64,000 nt of DNA from Thermoproteaceae archaeon (GTDB taxonomy: Archaea > Thermoproteota > Thermoprotei > Thermoproteales > Thermoproteaceae): NCBI GenBank assembly GCA_015521775.1, contig WANN01000008.1, forward strand, positions 1 through 64,000. Direction: 5' to 3'. The notes under the pieces were generated by a model. It saw only the letters and a program-made list of their open reading frames with translations, had not been told where the DNA came from and made no database searches. Below, piece after piece: positions 42,922 through 50,617 of the stretch. Within the stretch, counting starts at the first letter, position 1; every line of letters begins with the position of its first letter. The position numbers and the translations under genes are program-made.

Positions 42922-43148
42922 CGCCCTACCTGTATGGCCCTCACGGGGCAGTTGGCCTCGGCCTCCTTGGCCGGGCCCAACAGCTCCCGGGGGATCTCCC
43001 CGACGTCGGGCTGGGGGCCCACCCTGTATTCTGGGGCCACCGCGGGCTTTCCGTCGGCCTCTTCAGGCACGAAGATCATGGGGGCATGTATCATGCAGAG
43101 GCCCGCCACGATGCACCTCTCCCTGTCTATCCTAACAGTGACCCTCAT
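42918..43148 (-). CDS. Single-cluster ferredoxin, likely [3Fe-4S]
   Basis: 76 residues. The cluster motif is CIVAGLC...CPVRAI: where [4Fe-4S] ferredoxins have C-x2-C-x2-C, the middle Cys is Ala, the pattern of [3Fe-4S] ferredoxins that often serve P450 or other oxidoreductases. ATG 43148 overlaps the stop of the peptidase gene, and its own stop overlaps the CysK-like gene. Contrast the intact CIACGIC ferredoxin at 45555. Confidence 0.85.
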   Translation of the reverse strand: MRVTVRIDRERCIVAGLCMIHAPMIFVPEEADGKPAVAPEYRVGPQPDVGEIPRELLGPAKEAEANCPVRAIQVGR

Positions 43149-44329
43149 CGGCCCAGCATGAGGTTCCTGAACACCTTGGACACGGCGACCACCTGGTCTA
43201 TGTAGACGTACTCGTCGGGCGTGTGGGCGGTGTACATGGGGCCCGGCCCATATGTGGCGGTCGGTATGCCGGCCTTGACGAAGAAGCGCGCGTCCAGGCC
43301 GCCTATACATACGGTCCTCCGCGGCTCAGACCCAGTCGCCTCCCTCACCGCGCCGGCCAGCCTCTCCACTAGCGGGTGCGTGGGGTCTATCAGGGCCGCA
43401 TCGGCCACGTTGGTGACTCGTAGCTCCACCTTATAGTCGCCCAGGCCTTTAGACGCCTCCGCCACGAAGTCCTCTATCTCCCTTCTGGCGGCGTCGAGGT
43501 CCTCGTCTGGGAGGACGCGCCTGTCGATGCTGAACGCGAAGAAGCCCGGGACAACGTTGGTCTTCACGCTTCCCCTAACCTCGCCCCCGATGTTTATTGT
43601 GGCCCTCTTCCCATTGGGGTCGTCGTAGTCGTACTTGCTGATCCTCGATTCTATCCTCGGCTTCAATTCGCCTATAATGCGGCTCGCCAGCTTCACGGCC
43701 CCCTCAAAGGCGTTTAGGCCGAGCCACGGGACCGAGCCGTGGACTTGCTTCCCATACACCTCGACCATGAACCAGACCAGCCCCTTGTGGCCGATCCATA
43801 TGTTGTCGTAGCCCGATCCCTCGGCTATGATTGCCCACGGCGCGCGTACACCTACGTTCCTCACGAGGTACCCCGCCCCAGTTTCCCCGCCTATTTCCTC
43901 GTCTGGAACGAGGCTGATCTCGAAGTCGCTGGCCCCCTGGCGCAGCGCCTCTTCGGCCGCGGCCAGTATGGCGGCGACGCCTCCCTTCATGTCCTGCGCG
44001 CCCCTCCCATAAAGCCTATTGCCCGCTATCCGGGGGGTGAAGGGGTCCGTAACAGTCCATCCCTGGCCCGGGGGCACGACATCGTAATGCCCGTTGAAGT
44101 GGAGCCGCGGCTCCCCTATCCTCGCAACCACTATGTACCTAGGATAGTCCGCACACTCGTCGCAGACCCTGGCCACCTCGTGCCTAGGCACCTCGACCAC
44201 CTCCACGTCCATGCCCACGTTCCTCAGCAACTTCTCTGCGTAGTCCACGAACGTCCCGTATTCCCTTCCAGGGGGGTTCACCGTGGGTATCCTAATTATG
44301 TGGCTCAGAATCTCCACGGCCCTCTCCAT
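43145..44329 (-). CDS. M20 family metallopeptidase (ArgE/DapE-like)
   Basis: 394-residue di-zinc amidohydrolase. Metal-binding segments: HFNGHYDVVPPG, YGRGAQDMKGG, and the catalytic Glu pair in LVPDEEIGGETG; GGLDARFF precedes the C-terminal His. Members deacylate or desuccinylate amino acids (ArgE, DapE, LysK) or hydrolyse dipeptides. ATG 44329 is about 25 nt after cctttattaatatc (44344-44355, minus strand). It heads the unit with the ferredoxin and CysK-like genes, which suggests amino acid metabolism with a redox step. Confidence 0.88.
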   Translation of the reverse strand: MERAVEILSHIIRIPTVNPPGREYGTFVDYAEKLLRNVGMDVEVVEVPRHEVARVCDECADYPRYIVVARIGEPRLHFNGHYDVVPPGQGWTVTDPFTPRIAGNRLYGRGAQDMKGGVAAILAAAEEALRQGASDFEISLVPDEEIGGETGAGYLVRNVGVRAPWAIIAEGSGYDNIWIGHKGLVWFMVEVYGKQVHGSVPWLGLNAFEGAVKLASRIIGELKPRIESRISKYDYDDPNGKRATINIGGEVRGSVKTNVVPGFFAFSIDRRVLPDEDLDAARREIEDFVAEASKGLGDYKVELRVTNVADAALIDPTHPLVERLAGAVREATGSEPRRTVCIGGLDARFFVKAGIPTATYGPGPMYTAHTPDEYVYIDQVVAVSKVFRNLMLGR

Positions 44330-44344
44330 GAGAAGCCCCTAAAT

Positions 44345-44358
44345 GATATTAATAAAGG
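44345..44358. promoter_or_regulatory. Single AT element serving two divergent genes
   Basis: gatattaataaagg reads as a TATA-like box in both directions: it is about 20-25 nt from the M20 peptidase start (44329, minus) and about 20-25 nt from ATG 44372 (plus). The two starts are only 42 bp apart. Both genes therefore seem to use the same or overlapping TBP site and could not initiate at once. Confidence 0.5.
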
Positions 44359-44371
44359 TTGCATGGGGGGC

Positions 44372-44680
44372 ATGGAGTACAGCAGGATACATGAGCCCGT
44401 GTTCCAGGAGGCGCAGACATCGCCCTGCACCGCGTCCATGGGACCCCAGCTCGTGGAGTGCGTGAAGGGGCTTGTCGAGAGGCACGGATTCGCCGTCTTG
44501 TCCGTGGAGCTGCTCGACATAAACACGCAGCCGACCGACGACCTGGCCGCTGCAAGGTTCGTGCGGGTCGAGGCACGCATGGGGACAGGCGACGAGAGGC
44601 ACGTGTTCACCTTTGCCGTGGTGAGGATGGGGGAAGAATACAAGGCCATGTGGCTTCAGTCGGCCGTGATAGTTCCCTAG
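44372..44680 (+). CDS. Small conserved-looking protein upstream of the sirtuin gene
   Basis: 102 residues, alpha/beta (VECVKGLVERHGFAVLSVELLDINTQPTDDLAAARFVRVEARMG), with beta strands at the end (HVFTFAVVRMGEEYKAMWLQS). I do not recognise a family. The ATG at 44372 is about 20-25 nt after the AT element gatattaataaagg; the ATG at 44363 is the alternative. The stop codon abuts the sirtuin ATG, so the two are translationally coupled. Confidence 0.6.
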   Translation: MEYSRIHEPVFQEAQTSPCTASMGPQLVECVKGLVERHGFAVLSVELLDINTQPTDDLAAARFVRVEARMGTGDERHVFTFAVVRMGEEYKAMWLQSAVIVP

Positions 44681-45409
44681 ATGGGGCCCCTAAACAGGCT
44701 TGTGGGCGCCCTTAGGGAGGCAAGTCACTGCGTCGCGTTGACCGGGGCGGGGATAAGCGCGGAGGTCGGGATACCCACCTTCCGGGGCAGCGGCGGGCTG
44801 TGGGAGCGGCACAGGCCCGAGGAGCTGGCCACCCCGGAGGCCTTTTGGAGGGACCCCGAGAAGGTCTGGAGGTGGTACGCGTGGAGACAGGAACTCGTGT
44901 TCTCCAGGGGGCCCGGACCAGCGCACACCTACTTGGCAAGGCTGGAGGAGGCGGGCTACGTGAAGGCCGTCATAACCCAAAACGTCGATGGGCTGCACAT
45001 ACTTGCGGGGAGCCGAAACGTCGTGGAGCTGCACGGCAGCATCAGACGCGTGAGGTGCACCAGGTGCGGCCACAGGGAGGAACTGGCCGGCCCCGTAAGG
45101 GAAGTGCCTCCGAGGTGTGCCAGGTGCGGGGGTCTCCTGAGACCGGACGTGGTATGGTTCGGCGAGGAACTGCCGCGGGACGCCCTTTCGAGGGCCCTGG
45201 AGGAGACCGAGAAAAGCGACCTCTTCCTGGTCATAGGGACGAGCGGGGCCGTATATCCCGCCGCCGCGCTGCCTGCCCTGGCCGCTAGGCGGGGCGCCGT
45301 CGTTGTCGAGATAAATCCCGAGGAGACGCCGATAACCCGGATCGCGTCGATGGTCTTTAGGGCCCCTGCCGGAGAAGTATTGAGGGCTGTCTACGAGGAA
45401 TTGTCGTGA
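44681..45409 (+). CDS. cobB: NAD-dependent protein deacylase (sirtuin)
   Basis: Sir2-family enzyme of 242 residues that removes acyl groups from lysines using NAD. Visible: GAGISAEVGIPTFRG (NAD site), TQNVDGLH (substrate groove with catalytic His in VVELHGS), a four-Cys zinc site CTRCG...CARCG, RPDVVWFGE and VIGTSGAVYPAA. In crenarchaea the Sir2 target includes Alba and acetyl-CoA synthetase. It follows the small unknown gene with no gap. Confidence 0.94.
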   Translation: MGPLNRLVGALREASHCVALTGAGISAEVGIPTFRGSGGLWERHRPEELATPEAFWRDPEKVWRWYAWRQELVFSRGPGPAHTYLARLEEAGYVKAVITQNVDGLHILAGSRNVVELHGSIRRVRCTRCGHREELAGPVREVPPRCARCGGLLRPDVVWFGEELPRDALSRALEETEKSDLFLVIGTSGAVYPAAALPALAARRGAVVVEINPEETPITRIASMVFRAPAGEVLRAVYEELS

Positions 45410-45554
45410 GGGCCCACGGCACGGCCGGTCCACTACAGCTTCCAGGGCAAAACGCGCCCGCCGTACGCCACTGCCCCAATCCTTGCCAGGCCCGCGCCAA
45501 CCGGCCCACTACACGCGGACCCCCAAACTTTAAACTGCACGTCGGTTCTCGCAT

Positions 45555-45782
45555 ATGCCGCTCAGGGTCTGGATAGACCACGGGACGTGCATAGCGTGCG
45601 GCATATGCTCCACCTTGTCGCCGCAGGTCTTCGAGGGCAACGAGGAGGGCAAGGCCATAGTTGTGGCGCAGTACAGGACGGGGGCCGACGGCGCCGAGGG
45701 ACGTATTCCCGAGGACCTCAGGGACGCCGCCATCCAGGCCATGGAGGCGTGTCCCACCAAGTCGATACACGTCGAGGAGTGA
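45555..45782 (+). CDS. Single-cluster [4Fe-4S] ferredoxin
   Basis: 75 residues with CIACGIC...ACPTKSI, the complete ligand set for one [4Fe-4S] cluster, in an acidic small protein (VWIDHGTCIACGICSTLSPQVFEG). ATG 45555 is about 22-25 nt after ctttaaactg (45528-45537). Electron carrier in the cytoplasm. It resembles the ferredoxin at 42918 closely in length and layout but keeps the Cys missing there, so the two look like paralogues. Confidence 0.9.
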   Translation: MPLRVWIDHGTCIACGICSTLSPQVFEGNEEGKAIVVAQYRTGADGAEGRIPEDLRDAAIQAMEACPTKSIHVEE

Positions 45783-45834
45783 CCGCCCAGCATAACAAAT
45801 AAATTTCTGGAGCAGAATTTGGGGGCCAGTATGA

Positions 45835-45865
45835 GGGGGAGGCACCTGTGTGGCGGCCCTCCCCC
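45835..45865. repeat. Strong hairpin between ferredoxin and antiporter genes
   Basis: gggggagg (45835-45842) pairs perfectly with cctccccc (45858-45865) across a 15-nt loop. It lies about 50 bp after the ferredoxin stop, preceded by a TATA-like aacaaataaattt, and could be a small RNA, an RNA-stability element or part of a 32-codon open frame starting at 45831. Confidence 0.4.
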
Positions 45866-45938
45866 GACGGGCCCTGAATCCTCGAGGCGTTCCGGACGAT
45901 GGCCAAGACTTAAATATTCGTCGCTGTGAACCGGCACC

Positions 45939-46883
45939 ATGACCATACTGGACGTGGCGTTTATGATCGGCGGCATGGCGCTCGTTATTGTTGCAGGCCT
46001 CATGATAGAGCAATTGATGTACAGGTTCTCCAACGTCCTCAGGAGGGGACTTACGGGGGTAGTCATGATATTGGGGCCCCTGATAACCTCGGCTCCGGAA
46101 CTCGCCATCTACCTCGTGTCGCTGTTCAGAGGCGAGGTAGACGTGGCTCTGGGGAGCGTCGTGGCTCAGCCCTTCATGGCGTCCACAGTGATCTACCCCG
46201 CCATAGTGGTGGTGAGCGCCACGGCGTGGTTGCTTGGGCGTAGGACGCACACCATTCCCCATGTGGAGCGTGCTGTGGCGCTGCCCCTGATCCTATTCAC
46301 CCTGCCCATGGTCCCCTTGGTATACCTCAGGGACCTCGTGTCCATCGCGCCGCAGGTCTTCGGCGCCCTGCTGCTGGCCCTCTACTTCATATATGCCAGG
46401 TACGTGCTCAGACCCGCGGAGAAGGAGGAGGAGGAACGGGAGCTGTGGCTTAGGAGCGCCAAGATACAGCTCCCAGCGTCCATAGCGCTGCTCTACCTGG
46501 GCTCCGAGGGCCTCATCAAGGGCATAGTGTCCGCAGCCACGTCCCTGGGCATGGACGAGGTAGGCATATCGATACTCATAATACCCCTGGCCACAGTGGT
46601 ACCTGAGTCAGTCATAGGTTTCATATTCATATTCAGGCAGAGGGACACCGAGGGAATCGCGGCCGTCGTGGGCGAGAAGGCGCTATACAGCACGTTCTAC
46701 CCTGGGCTGGCCCTGATGATGGGGCTGCCCCTCATCTATAAGCCCATGGCCATACTGGCGCTGGAAATAGCCATAATAGTCTCCATACTGGAGACCGTGG
46801 CCATCTGGTTTAGGCGGTTCGGCCTCACGGCGCCGATAGGGCTATTCGGGTACATATACTTCATCATGGTCCTGTCGGGGTGA
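45939..46883 (+). CDS. Na+/Ca2+ exchanger-family (CaCA) cation antiporter
   Basis: 314 residues with about ten helices in two inverted halves. The alpha-repeat ion-binding motifs are ITSAPELAIYLVS in the first half and ATVVPESVIGF in the second, each with the key acidic residue. A charged cytoplasmic loop (EKEEEERE) separates the halves. ATG 45939 is about 25 nt after acttaaatattcg (45909-45919). Probably exports Ca2+ or another cation in exchange for Na+ or H+. No neighbour clarifies its role. Confidence 0.88.
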   Translation: MTILDVAFMIGGMALVIVAGLMIEQLMYRFSNVLRRGLTGVVMILGPLITSAPELAIYLVSLFRGEVDVALGSVVAQPFMASTVIYPAIVVVSATAWLLGRRTHTIPHVERAVALPLILFTLPMVPLVYLRDLVSIAPQVFGALLLALYFIYARYVLRPAEKEEEERELWLRSAKIQLPASIALLYLGSEGLIKGIVSAATSLGMDEVGISILIIPLATVVPESVIGFIFIFRQRDTEGIAAVVGEKALYSTFYPGLALMMGLPLIYKPMAILALEIAIIVSILETVAIWFRRFGLTAPIGLFGYIYFIMVLSG

Positions 46884-46927
46884 GCCACAATGGCAACCTT
46901 TATCAACGCAGTTGTATTATACACGCC

Positions 46928-47017
46928 ATGGCAGGCCATTTTAAGCCGGTAGCATCCAGCCCGACGGGCGGGACCAAAATGGCCGGGAGTCCGCCGAGGG
47001 GCGCCCCCGCGCCATAG
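46928..47017 (+). CDS. Candidate 29-codon leader ORF upstream of the aldo-keto reductase
   Basis: ATG 46928 is about 26 nt after a TATA-like cctttatcaac (46897-46907); the frame stops with TAG two bases before the aldo-keto reductase ATG. Residues are Gly/Pro/Ser-rich and look unlike a folded protein. A second AT box (gtattatac, 46912-46920) would instead give a transcript starting inside this frame. Confidence 0.25.
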   Translation: MAGHFKPVASSPTGGTKMAGSPPRGAPAP

Positions 47018-47019
47018 CC

Positions 47020-47946
47020 ATGAGGTACAGGAGGTTCCTCGGCGTTGACGTATCTGAGGTAGGGCTCGGGGCGTGGACCATAGGCAGCGACCTGTATGGG
47101 AAAATCGACGAGGAGACCGCTAGGAGGATCGTGAAGAAGGCCGTGGACCTAGGGATCAACATCTTCGACACGGCCGACATGTATGGGCGGGGCAAAAGCG
47201 AGGAGCTGCTGGGCGAGTGGCTCGAAGGATATGACGTACATGTGACCACGAAGGTCGGGTACGACTTTTACGGCCGCGAGAAGCCCCAACGAAACTTCGA
47301 CGCGGAGTACCTCGAGAGGGCCGTGGCCATGTCGTACAGGAGGCTGAGGAGGAGACCCCTCCTAGTGCAGGCCCACAACCCGGGCATCGGGGACGTGGAG
47401 CGGGCGTACGCCGCGCTGAGAGGTCTCAGGGGAACGTATTTCGATCATCTCGGCGTCGCGCTGGGCCCAGAGGTCAACGTGTACGAGGAGGGGCTTGCCG
47501 CCCTGGGCGTGGGGTACGAGTCCATAATGCTCGTATTCAATATACTTGAACAGGAGCCCGGCCACACCCTGATAGGGCTAGCCAACATCCTGGGGAGGGG
47601 GATCATGGTGAGGGTCCCCCATGCCTCGGAGGTCCTCACGGATAGGTTCACGCCGGAGTTCCCACCGCACGACCACAGGTCCCTGAGACCGCGCGAGTGG
47701 CTCCTAAGGGCACGTAGGCTCGTCGAAAACGGCGTGAAGCCACTTGCAGGCGAGCTAGGCTACACCCTTGGCCAGTACGCGTTGAAGTTCATACTTTCCT
47801 TCCCGGTCTCCACTGTGCTGGTTACCGTGCTCAGCCCAGAGGAGCTGGAGGAATACGCGGCCGCCAGCGACGGCAAGGCGCTGCCGGAGCACCACGTCAG
47901 GGAGCTTGTGGCGCTCTACCTCTCCCACAGGGCCGACCTGAGGTAG
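47020..47946 (+). CDS. Aldo/keto reductase
   Basis: 308-residue NAD(P)H-dependent TIM-barrel oxidoreductase. Catalytic tetrad positions are visible: Asp in NIFDTADMYG, Tyr in the same segment, Lys in VTTKVGYD and His in VQAHNPG. LGIGAWTIGS-like start (EVGLGAWTIG) fits the family. The ATG at 47020 has no clear Shine-Dalgarno site and lies directly after a possible leader ORF. Its 3' end overlaps mobB by 31 bp tail to tail. Substrate unknown. Confidence 0.9.
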   Translation: MRYRRFLGVDVSEVGLGAWTIGSDLYGKIDEETARRIVKKAVDLGINIFDTADMYGRGKSEELLGEWLEGYDVHVTTKVGYDFYGREKPQRNFDAEYLERAVAMSYRRLRRRPLLVQAHNPGIGDVERAYAALRGLRGTYFDHLGVALGPEVNVYEEGLAALGVGYESIMLVFNILEQEPGHTLIGLANILGRGIMVRVPHASEVLTDRFTPEFPPHDHRSLRPREWLLRARRLVENGVKPLAGELGYTLGQYALKFILSFPVSTVLVTVLSPEELEEYAAASDGKALPEHHVRELVALYLSHRADLR

Positions 47947-48377
47947 GCCACCACGGCCTCCACGGACCTGTCGACCCCGTCCCTCTCCACCACGGCTATG
48001 GTGTTCCCACAGGCGTAGTCAGCCACTGTGGCCACGGTCGCTGCCCCCTCCATACCGCAGAGCTCCTCCCTGAACCCCTCCACTATAAGTACGTCCAGCT
48101 CCACTGAGAGGGCCCTGGCCGCCTCGATGACCTTGCCCAACGATAGGGGGACCCGCAACGCTATGTGTCCCATGACGGGCGAGGTCCCGGCAGTCAGCGC
48201 AGATCCCGCCATGAACATGCGCCACGTGTCTTTGCCGGGCACGTCGAAGTCATACGTCGGGTGGTGTATGTGCTTCACGGTACCCACCCTGAGGCCGCCC
48301 AACGCCCTTACCAGCAGAGTTATCAGGGTGGTCTTACCACTGTTGCTGGGGCCTATGACCCCTATTATGGCCACCAT
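47916..48377 (-). CDS. mobB: Molybdopterin-guanine dinucleotide biosynthesis protein MobB
   Basis: 153-residue GTP-binding protein that aids formation of the guanylated molybdenum cofactor. Walker A is GPSNSGKTTL near the N-terminus; VGTVKHIHHPTYDFDVPGKDTWR is the hallmark of MobB; DVLIVEGFRE carries Walker B. The cofactor is needed by the TtrA-like enzyme in this window. It follows the HTH gene at 48401 with a 23-bp gap on the same strand. A MobA-like gene at 3136-3768 is broken, so another MobA must exist if the pathway works. Confidence 0.9.
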   Translation of the reverse strand: MVAIIGVIGPSNSGKTTLITLLVRALGGLRVGTVKHIHHPTYDFDVPGKDTWRMFMAGSALTAGTSPVMGHIALRVPLSLGKVIEAARALSVELDVLIVEGFREELCGMEGAATVATVADYACGNTIAVVERDGVDRSVEAVVAYLRSALWER

Positions 48378-48400
48378 GCCGGGGCGCCCACAGTCATGCC

Positions 48401-48760
48401 CTAACGGTCCACCAGGTGTCCTTCGACCCGGGTCCTCGCCTCAAGGCCCTGGTACACCTCGTCTATGGCCACCCTCAACCTGCGTAGGAACAGCAGCGTC
48501 TCGGCCTTGCCCTCCTCCGTGGGCTCTATGATCACAGCCACCCTGGCCCCGTCGAGCACCTTCCGTTTCCTCAGGAAGCCCTGCTCCTCGAGCTTCTTCA
48601 GGTGCGCCTCCACGGTGCTTGGGGCCACGCCGAGCGCGTTGGCGAGCTCCGTCACGGTGCCTCTACGCCTGCCCACTATATATATCATAAGTAGGAGGCG
48701 CGTTGGCGACGAGAAGGTCTCGTTCTCCCTAAAAATGGAAAGTATGTCATACAGGTTCAT
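48401..48760 (-). CDS. Winged-helix (MarR/ArsR-like) transcription regulator
   Basis: 119 residues. A winged helix spans residues ~15-85 (SSPTRLLLMIYIVGRRRGTVTELANALGVAPSTVEAHLKKLEEQGFLRKRKV), then a C-terminal helix likely used for dimerisation. ATG 48760 overlaps the stop of the membrane protein gene by 4 bp, so it is the last gene of the transglutaminase-MoxR-DUF58 operon and may autoregulate it. Confidence 0.82.
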   Translation of the reverse strand: MNLYDILSIFRENETFSSPTRLLLMIYIVGRRRGTVTELANALGVAPSTVEAHLKKLEEQGFLRKRKVLDGARVAVIIEPTEEGKAETLLFLRRLRVAIDEVYQGLEARTRVEGHLVDR

Positions 48761-49347
48761 CGCAGTTTGAGGACCCACCTGGACATGAAGAGCAGGTACA
48801 GTGCTATGGAGGTCACCGACATGGCGGTAGACATGATGCCCCCAAGCAACGTCGCGGGGAACAGGGCAAGGAGGTAGAGGAACGTCGGGAACAGCGGAAC
48901 GTCCCCAAACAGCTTATGCGACACAACCACATTGATTACCCCCACGGTAACTATCCCAGTTATAGAGAGCGCTGCTGCTATGTCGAAGCCTATATAGGTC
49001 AACAGCGTGCCCAGGGCGAACACCAGCGCTATCATGAGCGCCATGACGGAAAAGGCGTTCTTCACGAAGGAGGCCGCTGCTGCGGCCTTCACAACCCTGT
49101 ATATCGCTGAGCCCCTGTCGACGAACCTATACGTCAGGAGGAGCAGTGGGAGTAGCCACGTGAACGCGGCGAGGTATGAATACATGGGCGCGTACGAGAA
49201 TAGGGCGTAGTTTATGAGTACCACGACAGGTATAAGCGATGCCATTTCGCTATACGCCAGCGACACGTCGAATATCACGGCGGAGTATATCTTGCGTTCC
49301 ACCTCCTCCAACTTCTTTACAAAAAGGCCCAATTCTTCCCTCTCCAC
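48757..49347 (-). CDS. Polytopic membrane protein, unknown function
   Basis: About 196 residues with a charged N-terminal coiled segment (VEREELGLFVKKLEEVERKIYSAV) and roughly five to six helices. GTG 49347 is chosen because the TATA-like agatatataacc (49368-49379, minus strand) is about 26 nt upstream; ATG 49362 would lie too close to that box. It joins the HTH gene by a 4-bp overlap. A membrane protein coupled to an HTH regulator could be a signal-transducing pair. Confidence 0.65.
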   Translation of the reverse strand: MEREELGLFVKKLEEVERKIYSAVIFDVSLAYSEMASLIPVVVLINYALFSYAPMYSYLAAFTWLLPLLLLTYRFVDRGSAIYRVVKAAAAASFVKNAFSVMALMIALVFALGTLLTYIGFDIAAALSITGIVTVGVINVVVSHKLFGDVPLFPTFLYLLALFPATLLGGIMSTAMSVTSIALYLLFMSRWVLKLR

Positions 49348-49385
49348 TTTAAAGTTGCCCATAGAACGGTTATATATCTATTGCT

Positions 49386-49727
49386 TCATCGAGTGGCCTC
49401 CGTGCCGTTCCCATAATATGTGGCGTACATATATATAAGCACGACGAGTACGCCCAAAGCGTATTCCGCAGGGTAGTTCACGGTCCACTGGGCCCCAAGG
49501 ACGCGCCCAATAAGCCGCGAGTCCAGCACTATGGCCCTAGCCACGAAGGCCGCCAGGAGCGCCCGCGACGCGTCCCTAGGATTCGCCGAGGCCGCGTACG
49601 CCGACATTAACGCTGCTGCAAAAACCACAAACGTCGTGTCCGGCCAACCGACATATGTCAGCAAGGGCGAGTAAAACACAACTGTGAAGAGGGTCAACGC
49701 TACGGCCAGCCTCACCAGTTTAGGCAT
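49386..49727 (-). CDS. Small membrane protein of the MoxR-DUF58 operon
   Basis: 113 residues with three or four hydrophobic helices (LVRLAVALTLFTVVFYSPLLTYVG; TTFVVFAAALMSAYAA; YALGVLVVLIYMYATYY). No recognisable domain. Its start overlaps the 3' end of the DUF58 gene by 16 bp, so it belongs to the operon. Probably a structural partner in a membrane assembly. Confidence 0.6.
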   Translation of the reverse strand: MPKLVRLAVALTLFTVVFYSPLLTYVGWPDTTFVVFAAALMSAYAASANPRDASRALLAAFVARAIVLDSRLIGRVLGAQWTVNYPAEYALGVLVVLIYMYATYYGNGTEATR

Positions 49728-50617
49728 CGCATTATTGCCAGGGCCACCCTTGTCGGGCTGTCCATGGGGAACATGCTCACCACCCTGGCCCCCCTCTCCT
49801 CCAAAGCCCTATACCTGGGTCGCCTCAACGCGGCTTCCAACGCCGAGTTCAGCACGCCTGTCCCCGACACCACGTCCACTATCACGTGGCCCGAGGACGC
49901 GGGGACGCGCGCCTCCACGTCACGTGCGGCCACGTCGACCACGTAGACCGCGGGGACGTCCAGCCCTTTGGGACGTCCAGCCGACAGCTCGGCGGGGACG
50001 CCCAACATACGCAGCGCGCCCATTATAGACTTGGCCTTTTCCCATAGGGCTGGGTCCGCGTAGACCATCAGAGTCCCACGGGAGGACCGGCGAACGTTCA
50101 CCATCAGCATCCCTGTTTTGGCCGTGGCCTTCCAGTTGACGTCCCTCAAATGGTCCCCCGGCACGTACTGCCTGACATGGTCGAACTCCAAGTAGTCTGA
50201 GACCCCTAGGCGCAGGCCCCTTTGACGGGGATATATGGCGGTCTCCCCGAGCACCACTGAGCGGCTGGTCGACCCGGCCAGGCTGAGCGCCGTGGCCGTA
50301 AGGGGGCCCACCACTGTCGGCCCCTCCACTGCGTATGAAAGGGACCTGGTTATGCGGCCCACGACGAACAGCCTAATAGCCTCCACCCGCGAATCCCCTA
50401 TCCTTTCCCTGAGTTCCACAATGCCGAGCCCCACCGCAGTGACCGTCACATAGACGTTGGTGCCCCTAACATACCTGGACGCGGTGACTTTTGGGGGTCC
50501 AAGGAAAGCGCCGAGCAGGAACATGGCCAGGGGCGCGGACGAGACGTACAGCAAAAGGGGGGTCGCCGTTACGCTTCCCAGGAGAAACATGACGAGGAAC
50601 GCCTTCAACGGGCTCAT
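49712..50617 (-). CDS. DUF58 family protein
   Basis: 301 residues: two N-terminal helices, a beta-rich part, the DUF58 signature YVPGDHLRDVNWKATAKTG, and a VWA-related C-terminal fold. DUF58 proteins are regular partners of MoxR ATPases and transglutaminase-like proteins and are thought to assemble or modify envelope complexes. It overlaps the MoxR gene by 4 bp. Confidence 0.88.
   Translation of the reverse strand: MSPLKAFLVMFLLGSVTATPLLLYVSSAPLAMFLLGAFLGPPKVTASRYVRGTNVYVTVTAVGLGIVELRERIGDSRVEAIRLFVVGRITRSLSYAVEGPTVVGPLTATALSLAGSTSRSVVLGETAIYPRQRGLRLGVSDYLEFDHVRQYVPGDHLRDVNWKATAKTGMLMVNVRRSSRGTLMVYADPALWEKAKSIMGALRMLGVPAELSAGRPKGLDVPAVYVVDVAARDVEARVPASSGHVIVDVVSGTGVLNSALEAALRRPRYRALEERGARVVSMFPMDSPTRVALAIMRCLNW

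Noticed and set aside
45357-46262. Minus-strand 301-codon open frame across the ferredoxin and antiporter genes
   Set aside because: It is antisense to two clear genes and its composition (many His, Gly, Arg, Pro) is that of a shadow frame.
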